Positions 1-8,410 of a stretch of DNA of 64,000 nt are shown here, piece after piece. The position numbers were made by a program, and so were the translations under genes. This stretch comes from Streptomyces noursei ATCC 11455. GTDB lineage: Bacteria; Actinomycetota; Actinomycetes; Streptomycetales; Streptomycetaceae. A model generated the notes under the pieces. That model had not been told where the DNA came from. It worked only from the letters and a program-made list of their open reading frames with translations, and made no database searches. The first letter of the stretch is position 1, and every line of letters starts with the position of its first letter. The stretch spans positions 620,001 through 684,000 of the forward strand of contig NZ_CP011533.1 in assembly GCF_001704275.1 (NCBI RefSeq), read 5' to 3'.

Positions 1-2
1 AC

Positions 3-950
3 GCCTGCGGCGGCGACAACGGCGGCACCACACCTGCGGCCTGGCCCGGCGGCAGTTCCGTCACGACCGCGGACGCCGCCGACGTCTTCGGGCAGGACCT
101 CAGCGGCCTGTACCAGGAGAAGGACGTGATGTGGGGCGCGCAGAACTCCGGCAAGCTCTGGCGGCTGGTCCCGGACGGTTCCGGCGGTTGGAAGCCGGAC
201 GCCGCGAACGGGTGGACGGCCGGCAAGTCGCTCCGCTTCTCCGGCGGTTCCGGCACCCCGGACAGTGAGGGCGTCACGCTCACCGGCGCCGGCTCCCCGG
301 GCGGCGTGTTCGTCGCCAGCGAGCGCAACGGCGACGCGTCCGGGATCAGTCGTCTGTCCGTCCTCAGGTACGACGTCAGCGGTAGCGGCACCACCCTGGC
401 GGCCACCAGGGAGTGGAACCTGACCTCCGACCTGCCGTCGGTGGGTTCCAACCTCGGCTTCGAGGGCATCACCTGGATCCCCGACACCTACCTGACCTCA
501 TCCGGCTTCAAGGACGAGTCGACCGGCTCGGCCTACGACCCGAACCGGTACGGCGGCCACACCGGTGGGGTCTTCTTCGTCGGCGTCGAGGGCACCGGCA
601 AGGTCTACGGGTACGTCCTGCAGGACTCCGGCGCCTACACCCGCGTCGCGTCCATCGACAGCGGCATGGCAGGCGTGATGGAACTGCAGTGGGAGCCGCA
701 GGCCTCGCGTCTGTGGGTGGTCTGCGACGACACCTGCGACGGCCAGCACCGGACCATGAAGGTCAACGCCTCCGGCACCTTCGCCACCACGGCCGTCTAC
801 GACCGGCCGAGCGGCATGCCCAACCTCAACAACGAGGGGTTCTCCGTCTCCGGGGCCGACGCCTGCGTCAGCGGCTCCAAGCCGGTGTACTGGGCCGACG
901 ACAGCAACGACGGCGGTCACGCACTGCGCAAGGGCAGCATCACCTGCTGA
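3..950 (+). CDS. Secreted beta-propeller-like protein, C-terminal part (5' end outside window)
   Basis: The frame is open from the left edge, so only the last ~315 codons are present and neither signal peptide nor start can be seen. The protein is rich in Gly, Ser, Thr and Asp and repeats short strand-like motifs (LWRLVPDG, GVFVASERNG, EGITWIPDTYL, GKVYGYVL, LQWEPQASRLWVVCDD), the pattern of esterase-like or phytase-like propeller blades. A CDDTC pair and two late Cys suggest disulfides and export. From memory, similar C-terminal regions follow a lamin-tail domain in secreted Streptomyces proteins; that domain is not in view, so the name stays generic. It ends at TGA 948-950. Confidence 0.6.
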   Translation, partial: ACGGDNGGTTPAAWPGGSSVTTADAADVFGQDLSGLYQEKDVMWGAQNSGKLWRLVPDGSGGWKPDAANGWTAGKSLRFSGGSGTPDSEGVTLTGAGSPGGVFVASERNGDASGISRLSVLRYDVSGSGTTLAATREWNLTSDLPSVGSNLGFEGITWIPDTYLTSSGFKDESTGSAYDPNRYGGHTGGVFFVGVEGTGKVYGYVLQDSGAYTRVASIDSGMAGVMELQWEPQASRLWVVCDDTCDGQHRTMKVNASGTFATTAVYDRPSGMPNLNNEGFSVSGADACVSGSKPVYWADDSNDGGHALRKGSITC

Positions 951-1054
951 CACCCACGGCGTCCCACACCGATGACCGGACAGCGGGTAAACACCCGCTA
1001 TCCGTTGGACAGTTGGCAGAGGCTCGGGGCCCGCAGCCGAACCCCGAGCCCCTT

Positions 1055-1113
1055 GCCGACGCCGACGCCAACGCCGATACCGACGCTGACGCCGATACCG
1101 ACGCCGAGGCCGA
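1055..1113. repeat. Imperfect hexamer tandem repeat (GCCGAC/GCCGAT type)
   Basis: About ten 6-bp units of the form GCCGAC, GCCAAC, GCCGAT or ACCGAC follow each other in the gap between the first gene and the AhpD-like gene. No frame across it gives a believable protein. Similar short-period tracts occur at 10479, 15886 and 32405. Confidence 0.75.
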
Positions 1114-1137
1114 TCCGCTGTCACCGGCCGCGGTCGC

Positions 1138-1611
1138 TCAGTGGAACTGTCCGACCTGGTAGTCGCCGGCCGGCTGCTGGTTGATGATGTTCAGCCGGTT
1201 CGCCGCGTTCATGAAGGACACCAGGGTCACCAGGGTGGCGAGCTGCTCCTCGTCGTAGTGCTTGGCGGCCAGCTCCCACACCTCGTCGCTGACCCCCTCG
1301 CCGGCATCCGCGACCCGGGTTCCTTCCTCCGCCAGTGCCAGCGCGGCCCGCTCGGCGTCGCTGAAGACCGTGGCCTCCCGCCACGCCACCACCAGGTTCA
1401 GCCGCACAGACGACTCACCGGCGGCCGCGGCGTCCTTGGTGTGCATGTCGATGCAGAAGGCACAGCCGTTGATCTGGCTCACCCGCAGCGCCACCAGCTC
1501 CTGTGTCGAGGCCGGCAGCGGCGAGTCCTTCAGCGTCCTGCCCGCCGCCATGAAGTGCTTGAGGGCCTTGCCGGCGGTCGGGTCGGCGATGAGGTTCAGT
1601 CGTGCGTTCAT
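1138..1611 (-). CDS. Carboxymuconolactone decarboxylase/AhpD-like family protein
   Basis: The 157-residue protein carries the AhpD-fold signature CAFCIDMHTK (about residues 51-60), the CxxC-xx-H redox motif of alkylhydroperoxidase-D-like proteins; the surrounding ELVALRVSQING and NRLNIINQQPAGDYQ are also typical. It would act in the cytoplasm in peroxide or thiol redox chemistry, though the true substrate of this subgroup is usually unknown. ATG at 1611 was chosen over upstream in-frame codons because GAAGGA sits just upstream. It lies 95 nt downstream of the monooxygenase gene on the same strand, probably in one transcript, and both face away from the XRE regulator at 2291, which is a plausible controller (inference). 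Confidence 0.9.
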   Translation of the reverse strand: MNARLNLIADPTAGKALKHFMAAGRTLKDSPLPASTQELVALRVSQINGCAFCIDMHTKDAAAAGESSVRLNLVVAWREATVFSDAERAALALAEEGTRVADAGEGVSDEVWELAAKHYDEEQLATLVTLVSFMNAANRLNIINQQPAGDYQVGQFH

Positions 1612-1706
1612 GGCTGTTCCTTCGTGGTCGTCAATGGCTACACCCTGGAGACGAGATGGCCCGACGCCCTGTGACACGGACGGCCGGAGGGGTCCCGCCG
1701 CCCGCC

Positions 1707-2003
1707 TCAGGCGCCGGGTGCGGCCACCAGTTTCCGTATCGTCATCGGCTCGGCGAGGACCCGTTCCAGGACCTGACGGACGTGGTGGAAGTGGGCGGTG
1801 GTGAAGTGCGCGTCGAGGGCCTGTGCATCGGCCCACTCCTCGACGACCACCATGCGGGCCGGTTCGTTGGGATCGGCGTAGGGGTGGTAGGCCAGGCAGC
1901 CGGGCTCCTCCACGGACGGTTCGATCATGGCTTCCAGTGCGGTGCGGAGCCGGTCCTCGCACCCGGGGGCGGCCAGGCATTCGGCGATGACGGTCAGGGA
2001 CAT
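1707..2003 (-). CDS. Antibiotic biosynthesis monooxygenase (ABM/quinol monooxygenase) domain protein
   Basis: This 98-residue protein is a single dimeric alpha/beta ferredoxin-like ABM domain: MSLTVIAECLAAPG at the N-terminus, SVEEPGCLAYHPYADP in the middle, and VVVEEWADAQALDAHFTTAHF, the classic W-x-x-x-x-A-x-x-x-H region. Such proteins oxidise quinols or polyketide intermediates without a cofactor, or serve as small ligand-handling proteins. ATG at 2003 is preceded by AGGAGG at a slightly long spacing. The gene is first in a probable two-gene unit with the AhpD-like gene and is divergent from the XRE regulator. Confidence 0.88.
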   Translation of the reverse strand: MSLTVIAECLAAPGCEDRLRTALEAMIEPSVEEPGCLAYHPYADPNEPARMVVVEEWADAQALDAHFTTAHFHHVRQVLERVLAEPMTIRKLVAAPGA

Positions 2004-2290
2004 GGTGTTGTGGATCCTCCTGTGTGCGGGAACGTTGGCTTTCAGGGGCGGGCCGGGCCCGTGCCGGCGCCCGTCCCGGTGAGAACCGCGGCGGTCTCCG
2101 CCGGGTCGGCCGGCGCCGGCCGGACCGAGCCGGCACCGACCCAGCCGTCCCGTGACGGACCGAGGGCCTCCGGCGGCGCACACCACTGTGACCGCCCGGC
2201 GGCGGCTTCCCCAGTGGCAGCCGGTGCCTGGGCACGGCACGACCAGGCTGAGCCCGCGACACCGAGCACCGAAGAGGCGATACTTTCGGC

Positions 2291-3172
2291 ATGGCATTGG
2301 AACGACGTGCAGAACTGGGTGAGTTCCTCCGCTCCCGCCGGGCCCGCCTGCGGCCGGAGGAGCTGGGGTTGCCGGCATACGGAGGACGCCGCAGGGTGCC
2401 GGGCCTGCGACGGGAAGAGCTGGCGCAATTGGCCGGAGTGAGCGTCGACCACTACGTGCGGCTGGAGCAGGGTCGTACACTGCACTTCTCGGAAGCGGTG
2501 CTGGACGCCGTCGCCCGGGCCCTGCGCCTGGACGCGGTGGAGCGCGCGCACCTCTACCGCCTGGCCCGCCCCTGGCCGGAGACGGGAGCCTTCGACGGCG
2601 AAGGCGAGCAGGACCAACGTCAGCAGGTGCGGCCGGGGTTGCGCCGGCTGTTGGACTCCACGCCCGACGTCCCGGCGTACATCGTCGGCCGGAACACCGA
2701 CGTCCTGGCCTGGAACCGGCTCGCCGCGGCGCTGATCACCGACTTCGGAGCGCTGCCGCCCCGGCAACGCAATCTGGCCCGCCTGGTGTTCCTGGACGAG
2801 GGCATGCGCAACCTCTACGCCGACTGGCGCGGCAAGGCCGGCGATGTGGCGGCCTACCTCCGCCTGGACGCCGGACGCCACCCGGACGACCCGCACACCG
2901 CCGAGCTGCTGGACGAACTCGCCGCGGGCAGCACGGAGTTCCGTGCGGCATGGGCGGAGCACCGGCTCAAGGACAAGACGCACGGCCGGTACGTCTACCG
3001 TCATCCCGTCGTGGGCGAGCTGGACCTGGGTTTCGAGACGCTGCGGCTGCCCGACGATCCGGACCAGGCACTCATCGCCCACACCGTCGACGAGGGAACC
3101 CCGTCGGAGACGGCACTGCGGCTGCTGGCCAACTGGGCGCGCGAAACGCTGCCGATGGGCGCCGAACGCTGA
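2291..3172 (+). CDS. XRE-family regulator with MmyB-like C-terminal domain
   Basis: The 293-residue protein begins with a helix-turn-helix (about residues 8-85; LGEFLRSRRARLRPEELGL, then RRVPGLRREELAQLAGVSV and YVRLEQGR), followed by the ligand-binding-type domain common in actinomycete MmyB-like repressors (DVPAYIVGRNTDVLAWN, then LVFLDEGMRNLYADW). It is divergent from the monooxygenase/AhpD pair and very likely controls it. A GATACT box at 2279-2284 lies 6 nt before the ATG and no Shine-Dalgarno sequence is visible, which fits a leaderless mRNA. The effector is unknown; this family often senses small hydrophobic or redox-active compounds. Confidence 0.9.
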   Translation: MALERRAELGEFLRSRRARLRPEELGLPAYGGRRRVPGLRREELAQLAGVSVDHYVRLEQGRTLHFSEAVLDAVARALRLDAVERAHLYRLARPWPETGAFDGEGEQDQRQQVRPGLRRLLDSTPDVPAYIVGRNTDVLAWNRLAAALITDFGALPPRQRNLARLVFLDEGMRNLYADWRGKAGDVAAYLRLDAGRHPDDPHTAELLDELAAGSTEFRAAWAEHRLKDKTHGRYVYRHPVVGELDLGFETLRLPDDPDQALIAHTVDEGTPSETALRLLANWARETLPMGAER

Positions 3173-3492
3173 GACCGGCCGCTCTCCTTCGAACTCCTCG
3201 CATGCGCCCTCGGCCACGATCGCGCGGAGTTCACCCGGTGCGCCCTTTCCAGGAGTCGCCACAAACACCGCTACTGATCATTCCGTCCACTCGGCGGCGC
3301 CGGGAGAAATGCGAAAGCGAAGGAATTCGCGAAAGGTCGACATGGACATGGACATGGGCATAGGCAATAAGTGCAGGCGCAGTCCCCTTACTCTCCGGGA
3401 GAATTGCGGTTCCGGGTAAGGAATCCCGGCGGTAATGCGCAGCCTTGCGACTTCCCTCAGCCGCTGTGGGGATTACGGGTACAGTTCACGTT
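3173..3492. other. Intergenic region with promoter for the glycosyltransferase
   Basis: These 320 bp hold no convincing gene; short frames here lack coding character. The right end contains the probable -10 box of the next gene. The middle (about 3340-3360) has a short GACATG repeat. Confidence 0.5.
3480..3485 (+). promoter_or_regulatory. Probable -10 box (TACAGT), leaderless start
   Basis: TACAGT is 7 nt upstream of the ATG at 3493, so transcription should begin at or next to the start codon. No ribosome binding site is visible. Confidence 0.5.
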
Positions 3493-5085
3493 ATGTCTGT
3501 CCCTTCCGCCTCCCTGGCCCCCGCCACCACCGGACGAATAGCCGACCCGGCACCCGTCGGTGCGCACAGGTGGCGGGCCTGGCTGGTTCCGGGCCTGCCG
3601 GCCTCGCTGGCCCTCGCGCTGGGCCTGTGGGGGCTGCACCGGCAGGGAGCGATATGGCGGGACGAGGCCGCGACATGGGAGGTTGCCCAGCGGTCCGCAT
3701 CCGAGATCTGGCACATGATCGCGAACATGGACGTCGTCCATACCCTCTACTACCTGCTGGTGCACGCCCTCTTCGAGGTCTTCGGAGCGAACCTGACGGC
3801 CTTGCGACTGCCGTCGGTGCTGGGTGGTGTGGTCGCCGCGGCGGTCACCGCGGCGACGGGACGCAGGCTCGCCGGCCCCCTGGGGGGCGTCGCGGCGGGC
3901 CTGGCACTGGCCCTGCTGCCGGTGATGCAGCGGTACACGCAGGAAGGGCGCTCCTTCGCGCTGGTGGCCGCGGGGGTGGCGGTCGGGACATGGCTGCTGA
4001 CCGGTGTGCTGGGCCCGGCCGGGCCGGTGGGAACTTCCGCCCGGCGCGACGAGCACCGGAACCGGACCGCGGGGCTCTGGCTCTGGTGCGCCTACGCGAC
4101 GGTCATGCTCGCCACCGCGCTGCTCAACTGGCTCTCGCTCTTCGCCCTGACCGCCCACGGCATCACCGTCCTGCTCACCAGGCGCGAGGGCCAACGCCGC
4201 CTGCTGTCACGGTGGTTGGTGACTGCGGTGATCGTGGTGGCCGGGACGCTGCCGCTCATCGTCGCCAGCAGCCGCCAGACACGGTTGGTGGCCTGGATCC
4301 AGCCTCCCTCGGTCGCGAGTCTGCTGGGGGTGACGGCCATGTTGATCGTCGCCCTGGCGTGCACCCGGGTGCCGCCGACACCGGACCGGCAACGCACCCG
4401 CCTGTCGCCGGCCTCGGTGGGACTGCCGCTGCTCGCCGTCCCGCACCTCGGCCTGCTCCTGGCCTCCTGGCTCGTCAAGCCGCTCTACGTCGACCGCTAT
4501 GTGCTCTACGCCTCCCTCGGGTTGTCGCTCCTCGTCGGCCCCGCCCTTGCCTGGTCGGCGCGGACGGTCGCCGCGCGCATCCGGACCCGCCACCACCGCG
4601 GACGGCCTCGCGCCGAAGCCCTGCTCGGCGCAGTGGTGGCAGTCGCCTTCCTCGCGCTGCTCCCCCTGGAGTTGAGCCTGCGCACCCCCCTGAGCCGGAC
4701 CGACGACGTACGGGCGGCGACGCGCGAGGTCACCACGCTGGCCCGCCCGGGCGACGGCATCGTCTTCCTTCCCGCCCAGCGGCGCGACATGGCGCTCGTC
4801 GATCCCATGCCGTTCGGCGGTCTCGACGACCTCGCGCTGGCCAAGTCCCCCACCACCTCGGGGACCCTCTACGGTGTCGAGGTCGATCCCGCGGAGATCC
4901 AGGCCGCCATGCTGACCCGCAAACGCCTCGTCGTCGTCAGCGACAGCGGCTCCTCCCCCCAGGCCGAAACACCCCAGGACCTGGCCAAACTCTCCACCCT
5001 CGCCCATCACTTCACGCTCACGTCGTCCGACGATGCCGGCGGGCGCCGGGTGGCGACGTACGAACGCAACGAGCGGCCCCGGTGA
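3493..5085 (+). CDS. GT-C type membrane glycosyltransferase (GT39/PMT-like)
   Basis: The 530-residue protein is a polytopic membrane protein with roughly nine to ten hydrophobic segments from residue ~30 to ~400 and a hydrophilic C-terminal tail. The first extracellular loop has IWRDEAATW (about 54-62), matching the acidic D-E pair that defines GT-C enzymes using polyprenyl-phosphate sugars, followed by DVVHTLYYLLVHALFEVFG, typical of the PMT_2/mannosyltransferase superfamily. The expected role is transfer of a lipid-linked sugar outside the membrane. A TTG at 3445 is in frame, but ATG 3493 fits the -10 box better. It is a single gene, convergent with the decarboxylase. Confidence 0.8.
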   Translation: MSVPSASLAPATTGRIADPAPVGAHRWRAWLVPGLPASLALALGLWGLHRQGAIWRDEAATWEVAQRSASEIWHMIANMDVVHTLYYLLVHALFEVFGANLTALRLPSVLGGVVAAAVTAATGRRLAGPLGGVAAGLALALLPVMQRYTQEGRSFALVAAGVAVGTWLLTGVLGPAGPVGTSARRDEHRNRTAGLWLWCAYATVMLATALLNWLSLFALTAHGITVLLTRREGQRRLLSRWLVTAVIVVAGTLPLIVASSRQTRLVAWIQPPSVASLLGVTAMLIVALACTRVPPTPDRQRTRLSPASVGLPLLAVPHLGLLLASWLVKPLYVDRYVLYASLGLSLLVGPALAWSARTVAARIRTRHHRGRPRAEALLGAVVAVAFLALLPLELSLRTPLSRTDDVRAATREVTTLARPGDGIVFLPAQRRDMALVDPMPFGGLDDLALAKSPTTSGTLYGVEVDPAEIQAAMLTRKRLVVVSDSGSSPQAETPQDLAKLSTLAHHFTLTSSDDAGGRRVATYERNERPR

Positions 5086-5106
5086 CCCGCACGTCCCCGG
5101 GGCCGC
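5073..5106. terminator. Bidirectional terminator hairpin
   Basis: GCGGCCCCGG at 5073-5082 pairs with CCGGGGCCGC at 5097-5106 around a 14-nt loop. It overlaps the stop of the glycosyltransferase and lies just before the stop of the convergent decarboxylase, so it can serve both. Confidence 0.7.
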
Positions 5107-5116
5107 GTCGCTCCGC

Positions 5117-6817
5117 TCAGTTGCCGTAGTCGTTCTGCTCGGCGAACCTCCCCGCCAGGGCCGTGAGCAGCTCGGGCGCGTCGTCGCGCGGCAGCACGGC
5201 CTCGATCAGTACCAGCCGGTCCGGGGTGTCGGTGGCCAGGCGGAACGCGTCCGCCAGCTCCGCGGGGGTCGTCACGCGCCGGGTGACGCAGCGGTCGCCG
5301 GCGCCGAACGCGGCCGGTAGCGCCGTGTAGTCCCAGGCGGCGATGTCGTTGTACGGCGCGGTGGCACCGTGGATGGCGCGCTCGACGGTGTAGCCGTCGT
5401 TGTTGATGACGACGACCACGGGCGACAGACCGTAGCGGGCCAGTGTGCCCAGTTCCTGGGCGGTCAGCTGCAGGGAGCCGTCGCCGATGACGAGCACCGA
5501 CCGCCGGTCGGGAGCGGCGAGTTGGGTGCCGAGGGTGGCCGGGAGGGTGTAGCCGATCGAGCCCCACATCGGCTGCCCGACGAAGCGCGCGTCGCGCGGC
5601 AGCGGAAGTTCCTGGGCGCCGAAGAACGCGGTGCCCTGCTCGGCGACGAGCACGCCGGCCGGTGGGAGGAAGGCGCCCACGGCCGCCCAGAGCGCGTCCT
5701 GGGTGAGCGGGCCGTCCGCCGCTCCGCGGTTCGGCCCGGCCACCGGTGCCGTGGTGGGCGCCGCCGACGTGCCGTGGCCCGCGGGCTCGGGCAGCCGCAG
5801 TTCCCGGACCAGTGCGGTCAGTGTCGCGAGGGCATCGGCCATCGTCACGCCCGCGAACTCCGCGCCACGGACGGTGGCCCGCCCCGGGCGCAGTTCGATG
5901 GTGCGGCCGGCGGGGAAGTGGTGGGTGAACCCGCCGGTCACGGTGTCGGTCACGGGCGCACCGGTCAGGATGAGGCAGTCGGCCTCCTCCACCGCCGTCC
6001 GCGCCGACTTGGTGCTGAACTCGCCGGTGTAGACACCCGCGAAGCCCGGTGCGCCCTCGTCCACCAGACCCTTCCCGGTGGAGTACACGGCGGCGCGCAC
6101 CGGGGCGGCGGCGAGCAGTTCGGCGAGTGGGGCGCGCAGTCCGTGTCGGTCCGCCTCGTGGCCCGCGAGCACCGTCACGGTCCGGGCCCCGGCCAGCATG
6201 CGCGCGGCGGCGTCGCGGAAGGCGCGCAGCAGTGCGGGATCGGTCGGGGCGTCGGCGGCGGCCAGTGGCGCGGCGGGTTCGGGGACCCGGGCCGGTACGA
6301 CGTCGGTGGGGAGGTTGAGGTGGACCGGCTTGCGGTGCCGGCGCAGGGCGTTGAGCACCCGGTCGATCTCGGCCGGTGCGTTCTGGGCGGTCAGGGTGGC
6401 CCGGGCCACGGTGACTTCCGCGAACATCCGGCCGAAGTGGTCGTACTCGCCGTCCATGAGGGTGTGGTGCACGGGCGCGCCGGCCGTCGCCACCGCCGTC
6501 GCGGGCATCCCCGTGATCGCGAGGACGGGGACGGACTCGGCGTAGGAGCCCGCTATCGCGTTGACGGCGGAGAGTTCGCCGACTCCGAAGGTGGTCACCA
6601 CCGCGGCGGCGCCGCGCAGCCGGCCGTAGCCGTCGGCCGCGTATCCGGCGTCGAGTTCGTTGCAGGTGCCGACCCACTCCAGTCCGGGGCAGGCGACGAC
6701 CTGGTCGAGGAAGCCGAGGTTGTAGTCGCCCGGCACGCCGAAGACGTGCTCGATGTCCATCTCGCGCAGGCGGCGGAGGAGGTATGCGCCGACGGTGATC
6801 TCCGACATCGCGGTCAC
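5117..6817 (-). CDS. Thiamine-diphosphate alpha-keto acid decarboxylase (indolepyruvate/pyruvate decarboxylase family)
   Basis: The 566-residue protein has the full three-domain ThDP layout. The N-terminal PYR domain has the catalytic Glu in CNELDAGYAADGYGR (Glu54) and the family-specific double His in APVHHTL (about 117-118), which separates PDC/IPDC-type decarboxylases from acetolactate synthases. The C-terminal PP domain has IGDGSLQLTAQELG followed by INNDGYTVE, the ThDP/Mg binding GDG-x26-NN motif. It should turn a 2-keto acid (pyruvate, phenylpyruvate or indolepyruvate) into the aldehyde; the substrate cannot be read here. GTG 6817 and ATG 6808 are both possible starts; AAGAAAGG lies upstream. 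It is divergent from marR, and the operators between them suggest repression lifted by an aromatic or keto-acid ligand (inference). Confidence 0.9.
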   Translation of the reverse strand: MTAMSEITVGAYLLRRLREMDIEHVFGVPGDYNLGFLDQVVACPGLEWVGTCNELDAGYAADGYGRLRGAAAVVTTFGVGELSAVNAIAGSYAESVPVLAITGMPATAVATAGAPVHHTLMDGEYDHFGRMFAEVTVARATLTAQNAPAEIDRVLNALRRHRKPVHLNLPTDVVPARVPEPAAPLAAADAPTDPALLRAFRDAAARMLAGARTVTVLAGHEADRHGLRAPLAELLAAAPVRAAVYSTGKGLVDEGAPGFAGVYTGEFSTKSARTAVEEADCLILTGAPVTDTVTGGFTHHFPAGRTIELRPGRATVRGAEFAGVTMADALATLTALVRELRLPEPAGHGTSAAPTTAPVAGPNRGAADGPLTQDALWAAVGAFLPPAGVLVAEQGTAFFGAQELPLPRDARFVGQPMWGSIGYTLPATLGTQLAAPDRRSVLVIGDGSLQLTAQELGTLARYGLSPVVVVINNDGYTVERAIHGATAPYNDIAAWDYTALPAAFGAGDRCVTRRVTTPAELADAFRLATDTPDRLVLIEAVLPRDDAPELLTALAGRFAEQNDYGN

Positions 6818-6891
6818 CGGCCTTTCTTGCGTTGCACGTTCAGCACTGCGCCGGAGTGCCGATCGGCACCGGCGGCAGCGCGCCGAAATAG

Positions 6892-6906
6892 GTCAAGGCT
6901 CTTGAC
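6892..6906. promoter_or_regulatory. MarR operator, copy 1 (GTCAA-N5-TTGAC)
   Basis: A perfect dyad GTCAA-GGCTC-TTGAC, inside a longer 8-bp-arm palindrome (6890-6908), lies in the gap between the decarboxylase and marR. Copy 2 has identical half-sites, with centres 50 bp apart (about five helical turns). Confidence 0.7.
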
Positions 6907-6935
6907 CTTAATGCCGAGCGTACGTGGGCCCGGGG

Positions 6936-6941
6936 TAATAT
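6936..6941 (+). promoter_or_regulatory. Probable -10 box of marR (TAATAT)
   Basis: TAATAT lies 6 nt before the ATG at 6948, consistent with a leaderless transcript, and directly abuts operator copy 2. Confidence 0.55.
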
Positions 6942-6956
6942 GTCAACATGCTTGAC
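6942..6956. promoter_or_regulatory. MarR operator, copy 2, over the start codon
   Basis: GTCAA-CATGC-TTGAC repeats both half-sites of copy 1. It covers the expected transcription start and the ATG of marR, so binding would block marR transcription directly (autorepression). Confidence 0.7.
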
Positions 6957-7460
6957 CCTTCTCGCCCGGACGCCTTCGACCGCGACTTCACGCTCTTCTA
7001 CTTCGCCTACCGCGCCTTCACCGGCGCCGCCGACGACGCCCTCGCCGAACACGGCATGGGCCGCGCCCACCACCGCATCCTCACGTTCCTCGCCTACTCC
7101 CCCGGCATGAGCGTCGGAGAGCTCTGCGACACCCTCGACCTCACCAAGCAGGCCATCAACGCCCCGCTGCGCCGGCTGATCGACGAGGACCTGGTCCACG
7201 TCGCCCCCGGCGCCAAGGACCGCCGCCGCAAGGAACTCCACCTCACCGACCGCGGTGCCACCCTCGAACGCACCCTGCACGCCAGGCAGCGCGCCCTCTT
7301 CCACTCCGCGCTGCAGCAGGCCGGCCCGACCGCCGCCGCGGGCTGGCGAGCCGTCCTCGCCCCGCTCGCCGGGGCGGACTGGTCGGCCTTCACCGCGGCC
7401 GTCGCGGACCGCGAACGGACAACCGGGGAGGACGAAGAGCACCACACCCGGTCGACCTGA
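6948..7460 (+). CDS. MarR-family transcriptional regulator
   Basis: The 170-residue protein has the MarR winged helix: an N-terminal dimer helix (FTLFYFAYRAF), MSVGELCDTLDLTKQAINAPLRRLIDEDLV as helix-turn-helix (about residues 57-86), a basic wing (GAKDRRRKELHLTDRG) and a C-terminal dimerisation helix. It most likely represses itself and the divergent decarboxylase through the two GTCAA-N5-TTGAC sites. The ligand is unknown; aromatic acids are common for MarR proteins. The ATG at 6948 lies within operator copy 2 and has no ribosome binding site. Confidence 0.92.
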   Translation: MLDPSRPDAFDRDFTLFYFAYRAFTGAADDALAEHGMGRAHHRILTFLAYSPGMSVGELCDTLDLTKQAINAPLRRLIDEDLVHVAPGAKDRRRKELHLTDRGATLERTLHARQRALFHSALQQAGPTAAAGWRAVLAPLAGADWSAFTAAVADRERTTGEDEEHHTRST

Positions 7461-7496
7461 GCCCTGCCGACACCTCCCACGACCGCACCGTTCCCC

Positions 7497-7552
7497 TTCG
7501 TGAGCCATGGAGCCGAGGGCGCGGTGAGCCGTCGTCGGTAGCGGCAGCGTTG
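7497..7552. repeat. Left arm of a 56-bp inverted repeat flanking a methyltransferase gene
   Basis: This 56-nt segment matches the reverse complement of 8411-8466 at 52 of 56 positions; all four differences are transitions. It begins TTCGTGAGC and ends GCGTTG. It lies between the marR stop and the methyltransferase start. No target-site duplication is obvious outside the arms. Confidence 0.9.
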
Positions 7553-7596
7553 CGACAGGCAGGAACCGAACCGATGCGGCACCCGTCTCTCGCACC

Positions 7597-8385
7597 ATGA
7601 CTTCTGACGAGCGACAAGGGCACGCGACCTCCACCGGGCCCACCTCGACATCCGCTGTGGCTGTGTATCCGTCGAAGGTCAACGACTACAACAGCTTCGC
7701 CGAGGCATACACGGCCGAGAATGAGAACAATCTCCTCAACGCCCACTATGAGCGTCCTACGATGCTGGCCCTCGCCGGAGATGTGGCCGGGCGGCGGATC
7801 CTCGACGCCGGCTGCGGTGCCGGGCCCCTGGCTGCGGCACTGCGTGACCGTGGCGCCTTCGTGAACGGCTTCGACGCAAGTGCCGGGATGGTGGAGCTGG
7901 CCCGACGACGGCTCGGCGACGATGCGGATCTCCGAGTGACCGACCTGGGCAGCCCCCTTCCCTACGCCGACGACACGTTCGACGACGTCGTCGCGTCCCT
8001 GGTGCTGCACTATCTGGAGGACTGGGGGCCGGCGCTGACCGAGCTGCGCCGCGTGCTCAAGCCCGGCGGTCGGCTGATCGCGTCCGTCGAGCACCCCTTT
8101 GCGATCAACCTCATGCACCGTCAGGCCGGCCGCGAGGCCGAGTACAACTACTTCGACACCACCAACTGGACCGACGAGTGGACCATGGGCGGTCAGACGG
8201 CCCTGATGAGCCGCTGGCACAGGCCGCTGCATGCGATGACCGACGCCTTTACCGAGGCAGGCTTCCGGATCACGGTCATCAGCGAGCCGGAGCCGGACGC
8301 AGCAGCCGGCAAGCTGTTCCCCGAAGCCATCGCGGCCACGCCACGCTTCCTGTGCTTCCTGTTCTTCGTGCTGCAAGCGGACTGA
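7597..8385 (+). CDS. Class I SAM-dependent methyltransferase inside an inverted-repeat cassette
   Basis: The 262-residue protein shows motif I ILDAGCGAGPLAAAL (about 68-82), the acidic end of strand 2 (VNGFDAS), motif for strand 4 (DDVVASLVLHYLEDW) and LRRVLKPGGRLIASVEHP, so it is a UbiE/Methyltransf_11-type enzyme acting in the cytoplasm on a small molecule that cannot be named. DNA around 7681-7740 is only about 52% GC, far below its neighbours, which suggests transfer. The gene is framed by the arms at 7497-7552 and 8411-8466, and no other gene lies between them. No strong ribosome binding site precedes the ATG. Confidence 0.88.
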   Translation: MTSDERQGHATSTGPTSTSAVAVYPSKVNDYNSFAEAYTAENENNLLNAHYERPTMLALAGDVAGRRILDAGCGAGPLAAALRDRGAFVNGFDASAGMVELARRRLGDDADLRVTDLGSPLPYADDTFDDVVASLVLHYLEDWGPALTELRRVLKPGGRLIASVEHPFAINLMHRQAGREAEYNYFDTTNWTDEWTMGGQTALMSRWHRPLHAMTDAFTEAGFRITVISEPEPDAAAGKLFPEAIAATPRFLCFLFFVLQAD

Positions 8386-8410
8386 CTCCGGAGCGCACCA
8401 GGCTGCAGCA

